This document shows positions 60,196 to 64,000 of a DNA stretch of 64,000 nucleotides, piece by piece. How positions within the stretch are numbered: the first letter of the stretch is position 1; each line of letters starts with the position of its first letter. The stretch covers positions 62,001 to 126,000 of the forward strand of contig JAIUNM010000005.1 of assembly GCA_020162035.1 (NCBI GenBank), in the 5' to 3' direction. This stretch comes from Bacteroidota bacterium. GTDB taxonomy: Bacteria > Bacteroidota > Bacteroidia > B-17B0 > Aurantibacillaceae. The notes under the pieces were generated by a model, which saw nothing but the letters and a program-made list of their open reading frames with translations, did not search any database and was not told where the DNA came from. The position numbers and the translations under genes were made by a program.

Positions 60196-62414
60196 AGGTC
60201 TTTAATCAATGTTACATGTCCATACTTAACTTCTTTTCGTTTAGTAACTGCGTTTATGTATTCCGCTCTCCACACATAAATATCTTGTTTGCATAATTCT
60301 CCTTTAAACTTTCCATTCCAGCCTTGTTTGTAATCTTTGGTTTCGAAAAGCTTTTCACCCCATCTGTCAAAAATTTGAAAAACATATTCTTCTGTTCCAA
60401 CGCATATTGGCAAAAAAACATCGTTTAAACCATTATTATCTGTAGTAAACGCATTTGGTACCCAAAATCTAAATTCTGGGTTAATAATTACAGGCTCTGT
60501 TACTGCACTTGAGCAACCATAATTATTACTTACGGTTAATGTAACATAATAGGTTCCATACGTTTCGTATATATGATTACAATAAGGATTTGTATTTTCA
60601 TTTCCATCATCAAATTTGTAATTAAAATAAATTGCATCAGTTGTAGATTTATTTTCAAAATAAATATTAGGGTCAAAAATGGTTGTAACACTTGGTGTGG
60701 CTTTAAACCCAGCGGTAGGGCTAGGCACAACATTAACTAAGTATATTGCATTTGACGTATCTGCACAAATTGAAGTTGTTGTTACTGTGAGTTTTACAGT
60801 GTAAGTACCAACGCCATTAAATTCCATTATTGGATTTTCTAACTGGCTTGATTGTTCGTTTGAAAAACTCCAGTCGTATTTTACCGGCAACTCGCTTTTA
60901 CTACCATTACTAAAAAATACTTTACCCGGATTACAAATACTATTAGGTAAATTTTGAATTATTGCTTTAGGCCTTTGGTAAACCCTTATGGTATCAATTA
61001 CAGAGTCTTTGCACCCAAATTGACTTCCTTTTAACTCAACCAAATAAACACCTGCATTTGAATAAGTTACACTACTAACGGTTTTGGAAGTTGCACTAAT
61101 TGGTGTAGCTGATGGTGTAAAATTCCATAAAAAAGTGGCTTGTGGCATAATAGTGCCTGTTACTGCAAAACTAAAACTGTTGTTTACTAAACATTGGTTT
61201 TTGCTTTTAATTAATTCTAAATCAAAAGGAGGGTATATTTTTATTTGTTTTTTAATTGTATCCGTACAAAATTTACCCGGATTAACAATTAAAGTTACTT
61301 CATAACTACCCGTATCTTGATAAACGTAGGTTGGCGCAAACACATTGCTAGTATCATTTGTAGCGCTACCAACGCCAAAATCCCAAAAATAACTTTGCGA
61401 GTTAGAAGTGTTGGTACTTTGATTTATAAAGTTAGCTGTATTTCCAAAGCATTGCGTTGCAAAATCACCAATTGCGGCAACAACAGATATTTGGCAAGTT
61501 AAAATCTGGAGTTGATACTCTCTATAATGGACATCTATTAAAACACCGTTTCTATATTCTTTAACTGCAATAGAAACCAAGTAAACTCCCAAAGCGTTAG
61601 GCGTACCCGTTAAAAAACCTGTTGAATTATTTACTGCAAATGCAGGGTTTCCGGGTAAAGGATTTAAAGCAGAAAAAGTAGAAGTAAAAATAGTAGATTG
61701 GTAAGGCGGGCTAGGAGCTAAAGTAGGGCAACTAGCTGGTGGCGACACGCAATTTTGCGGCGAAGAGTTTAAAGCAGGGCAGCAATTATCTAAACCATTA
61801 TATGAGTCGTAAAAACTATAAACTAATGAGTCGCCATCGGGGTCTGTTGCTGAATGATTAAAGTTTACATTTACCTTATTACATAAAAATAATGGTGGCA
61901 AATTTGTAAACCTTGGCGAACTGTTAGGCCCAAAAGTTGAAAGTTTAGGCACCATACAATAGTATGTAGAACCTGTTTGATCAGGATTTAAAACATTTGT
62001 AATTACACTATTTCTACAACAGCGTTGGTAAACTAAATAATAGCTATACAAATTAGTGTTAAGTGTAATTGTGTTGGTGTAAATCCCCTCTTGAATGCAT
62101 TTATTTGGGGCAGTAATACAGGGGTTATTAATAGATGATGGCACTTGTGTAACAACTGGTATGCCCATTGTTACAGTTGTATCTAACAATGGGTTAGTAA
62201 TATTTTTAATTGATAAATAGCACGGCCCTCCATTTCCCAGCCCATCAAAATCAGCACCATTACCACTGCAATCTCTATAAATTTTTAATGTAATTCTATA
62301 TTGACTATTGCCTAAATAATCGTAAATAATTTCGCCTCCAACTATATGAAATGCTTTTGCAGTAAAACAACAAATAGCAAAAAAAACAATAAAATATACT
62401 TTTTTAATTGGCAC
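60192..62414 (-). CDS. PKD-repeat T9SS type B (gliding-associated C-terminal) protein
   Basis: 740 residues, start GTG, signal peptide PIKKVYFIVFFAICCFTAKAF. The N-terminal part (HIVGGEIIYDYLGNSQYRITLKIYRD) is typical of large Bacteroidota adhesin-like proteins with Cys-rich strands. Four PKD-like domains follow (FWDFGVGS, FLWNFTPS, YDWSFSNE, FNYKFDDGN). The end, FRFWVPNAFTTDNNGLNDVF ... FQIFDRWGEKLFETKDYKQGWNG, is a type B sorting domain for T9SS export. A surface adhesion role is inferred. It shares its stop bases with DUF420 (TTAA). Confidence 0.92.
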   Translation of the reverse strand: MPIKKVYFIVFFAICCFTAKAFHIVGGEIIYDYLGNSQYRITLKIYRDCSGNGADFDGLGNGGPCYLSIKNITNPLLDTTVTMGIPVVTQVPSSINNPCITAPNKCIQEGIYTNTITLNTNLYSYYLVYQRCCRNSVITNVLNPDQTGSTYYCMVPKLSTFGPNSSPRFTNLPPLFLCNKVNVNFNHSATDPDGDSLVYSFYDSYNGLDNCCPALNSSPQNCVSPPASCPTLAPSPPYQSTIFTSTFSALNPLPGNPAFAVNNSTGFLTGTPNALGVYLVSIAVKEYRNGVLIDVHYREYQLQILTCQISVVAAIGDFATQCFGNTANFINQSTNTSNSQSYFWDFGVGSATNDTSNVFAPTYVYQDTGSYEVTLIVNPGKFCTDTIKKQIKIYPPFDLELIKSKNQCLVNNSFSFAVTGTIMPQATFLWNFTPSATPISATSKTVSSVTYSNAGVYLVELKGSQFGCKDSVIDTIRVYQRPKAIIQNLPNSICNPGKVFFSNGSKSELPVKYDWSFSNEQSSQLENPIMEFNGVGTYTVKLTVTTTSICADTSNAIYLVNVVPSPTAGFKATPSVTTIFDPNIYFENKSTTDAIYFNYKFDDGNENTNPYCNHIYETYGTYYVTLTVSNNYGCSSAVTEPVIINPEFRFWVPNAFTTDNNGLNDVFLPICVGTEEYVFQIFDRWGEKLFETKDYKQGWNGKFKGELCKQDIYVWRAEYINAVTKRKEVKYGHVTLIKDL

Positions 62415-62520
62415 GAACTACTAAGGTAATAAAACTAAACACATTGAGCAAATTGTTAAATAACTGGTTTAATTAGTTTTATAAGTGGGTTGTTTTACAA
62501 AAAAATGACTAATTATTTAG

Positions 62521-62528
62521 TAAATTTG
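62521..62528 (+). promoter_or_regulatory. -7 promoter box (TAAATTTG) of the VCBS protein gene
   Basis: TAAATTTG ends 5 nt before the ATG at 62534, again a nearly leaderless arrangement. The 119-nt divergent gap to the PKD gene holds no other clear element. Confidence 0.5.
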
Positions 62529-62533
62529 TAAAT

Positions 62534-64000
62534 ATGCGTTATTACTTTATTCTTTTTTGTTTATTCCTGTTTAAAGGTTTTGCACAATTGTCTGTTGCTT
62601 TTGATACAATTAACGTAATAGAAAATGGCAAATCATTAAAATTAAGTTGGGCAGGAGGAATTAACTATTCTAATATTTCTAACATTGACTTAAATTTTGA
62701 TGGTAAAAAAGATATTGTGGTATTTGACAGGAGCAACCAATTTGGATCGGCAATTTTTAAATGCTTTATTAATACTGGAAATGCGGGTGAAGTAAAATAC
62801 ACACACGATATGTCGTTAAGTGGTAAATTCCCTTCTGCAAAAGATTGGGCTATACTATTAGATTATAACAACGATGGGAAAGAAGATGTTTTTACAAGCA
62901 CAACTGGAGGAATAAAAGTATTTAAAAACACAAGCACAATTTCAGGAGGGATATCATTTACTCTTGCTAAAACAATGTTGGTGTCTGATTATAATCCAAG
63001 TGGCTCCCCAAGTATTTCGAATTTATATGCAAGTAATGTTGGTGTGCCCGGTTTAGGAGATATTGATAACGATAACGATATTGATGTTTTAACTTTTTCG
63101 CCTGCTGGTTTTTTAGTTGAATTTCACAAAAATATGAGCATGGAAACTTATGGCCATGCCGATTCATTAAATAAATATATTATTGGCGATTTGTGTTGGG
63201 GTAAAATGCAGGAAAGTAGTTGTGTGGTTTCATTTAGCCAATGCCCGCTTTTTAAACAATTAAATTTAAACATAAATGTAAATCAACAACCTTTGCATGC
63301 GGGCTCTTGTTTAACTTGTGTAGATATTGATGGTGATAATGATAAAGATTTAATTATGGGTGATATTTCTTGTGATGTTGTTCAGCTTGCTAAAAATAAC
63401 GGAACCTCATCAGTTGCACTTGTAACTGATACAACAAAGTTATTTCCAAATGCGGCTAATCAAATTAAATTTAATATTTTTCCATGCACCTATATTGTTG
63501 ATGTAAATGGCGATGGAAAAAAAGATTTATTAGCTACTCCAAATGCTTATGGTAGCGAAAATGTTAATTCAGTTTGGTATTACGAAAATGTAAGTTCTAC
63601 GCCAACCATGAGTTTTAATTTTAAACAAAAAAATTTATTTCAAGATGAAATGATTGATGTTGGACAAAACTCATTTCCTGTTTTGTTTGATTATAACGCT
63701 GATGGTGTTAAAGATTTGTTAATTGGAACTTACGGTTACTACAATGGAACAATGCTAAAATCTCAACTCACCTTATATAAAAATATTGGTTCTCAAACAG
63801 CACCAAGTTTTTCATTAATAACCAGAGATTATGCAGGAATAAGTTCATATTCTTTTACAAACATTGTTCCTACTGTTGGAGATATTGACGGTGATGGAGA
63901 TATTGATATTTTAGTTGGCACTTCATTTGGACAAATTCATTGGTTAAAAAACTCAGCAGGAAGTGGCTCACCCGCAACGTTTACTCAAGTTGCAATTAAT
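62534..64000 (+). CDS. Secreted VCBS/FG-GAP repeat protein (3' truncated by window edge)
   Basis: The frame is open from ATG 62534 to the right edge, 489 codons with no stop. Signal peptide MRYYFILFCLFLFKGFAQ. At least six FG-GAP/VCBS repeats with calcium-type loops are visible: LNFDGKKDIVVFD, DYNNDGKEDVFTS, DIDNDNDIDVLTF, DIDGDNDKDLIMG, DVNGDGKKDLLAT, DYNADGVKDLLIG and DIDGDGDIDILVG. Such proteins form beta-propellers and in Bacteroidota commonly end in a T9SS sorting domain, which would lie beyond the window. Confidence 0.85.
   Translation, partial: MRYYFILFCLFLFKGFAQLSVAFDTINVIENGKSLKLSWAGGINYSNISNIDLNFDGKKDIVVFDRSNQFGSAIFKCFINTGNAGEVKYTHDMSLSGKFPSAKDWAILLDYNNDGKEDVFTSTTGGIKVFKNTSTISGGISFTLAKTMLVSDYNPSGSPSISNLYASNVGVPGLGDIDNDNDIDVLTFSPAGFLVEFHKNMSMETYGHADSLNKYIIGDLCWGKMQESSCVVSFSQCPLFKQLNLNINVNQQPLHAGSCLTCVDIDGDNDKDLIMGDISCDVVQLAKNNGTSSVALVTDTTKLFPNAANQIKFNIFPCTYIVDVNGDGKKDLLATPNAYGSENVNSVWYYENVSSTPTMSFNFKQKNLFQDEMIDVGQNSFPVLFDYNADGVKDLLIGTYGYYNGTMLKSQLTLYKNIGSQTAPSFSLITRDYAGISSYSFTNIVPTVGDIDGDGDIDILVGTSFGQIHWLKNSAGSGSPATFTQVAIN

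Noticed and set aside
1-64000. CRISPR arrays, insertion sequences or rRNA genes
   Set aside because: No regular direct-repeat array, transposase frame or rRNA sequence was seen on either strand.

Overview
This window is a strongly AT-rich stretch of a Bacteroidota chromosome, probably a free-living Flavobacteriales-like or Sphingobacteriales-like lineage; I cannot place it more precisely. The evidence is the type IX secretion (T9SS) repertoire: a DUF5103 plug protein, three proteins ending in type A sorting domains, one type B (gliding-motility-associated) C-terminus and one orphan sorting-domain remnant. Promoters also fit, with repeated TAnnTTTG -7 boxes. The S46 dipeptidyl peptidase, ComEA-like HhH protein, FadL/SGNH pair and the sensors with the (S)INYxKRIQNA linker are further Bacteroidota hallmarks. 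TTG and GTG starts are frequent.

Layout. 1-600: 3' end of an Fe-S PD-(D/E)XK-type nuclease, a tRNA-Leu(TAG) with promoter and terminator, then palindromic intergenic DNA. 640-8250 (minus): bestrophin-like channel, CPA1 Na+/H+ antiporter, DUF1801 protein and a giant exported beta-rich protein of unknown function. 8350-12660: radA, a TPR sensor that has lost its phosphatase domain, and the T9SS plug. 12660-22110: pfkA facing a long co-directional run (pepT, DEAD-box helicase, 3'-5' exonuclease, gpsA, membrane protein, SDR, deoxynucleoside kinase, SiaB-like kinase, glycosyltransferase). 22115-33550: acyl-CoA synthetase, hldD, secreted M1 aminopeptidase, DPP11-like peptidase, an MBOAT/AlgJ-type O-acetylation pair and a LolC/E-type permease. 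33550-41930: NamZ-like muramidase, HhH protein, amino-acid permease, DUF4349 protein, amidohydrolase, rlmN, polyprenyl diphosphate synthase and a MORN lipoprotein. 41950-47610: T9SS remnant, T9SS cargo, secreted esterase, SGNH lipoprotein and FadL.

48-58.3 kb is the accessory part. After a gene-poor gap come an exported YidD-like protein, an exported alpha/alpha-toroid protein carrying the DxDDT motif of class II terpene cyclases, and two tandem TPR/membrane paralogues, all overlapping. A BamE-like lipoprotein, an LRR protein with a C-terminal barrel-like domain, a secreted caspase-like protease and a large beta-propeller/SpoIIE phosphatase receptor follow. The first four overlapping genes are my best candidate for an undescribed system, most likely acting at the cell envelope. 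58.7-64 kb returns to ordinary genes: fabI, DUF420, a PKD/T9SS type B protein and a truncated VCBS/FG-GAP protein.

Recurring architecture: several genes have the -7 promoter box only 4-5 nt before the start codon, implying leaderless or nearly leaderless mRNAs, and six convergent gene pairs have stop codons within 5 nt of each other or overlapping, leaving no space for terminators between them.
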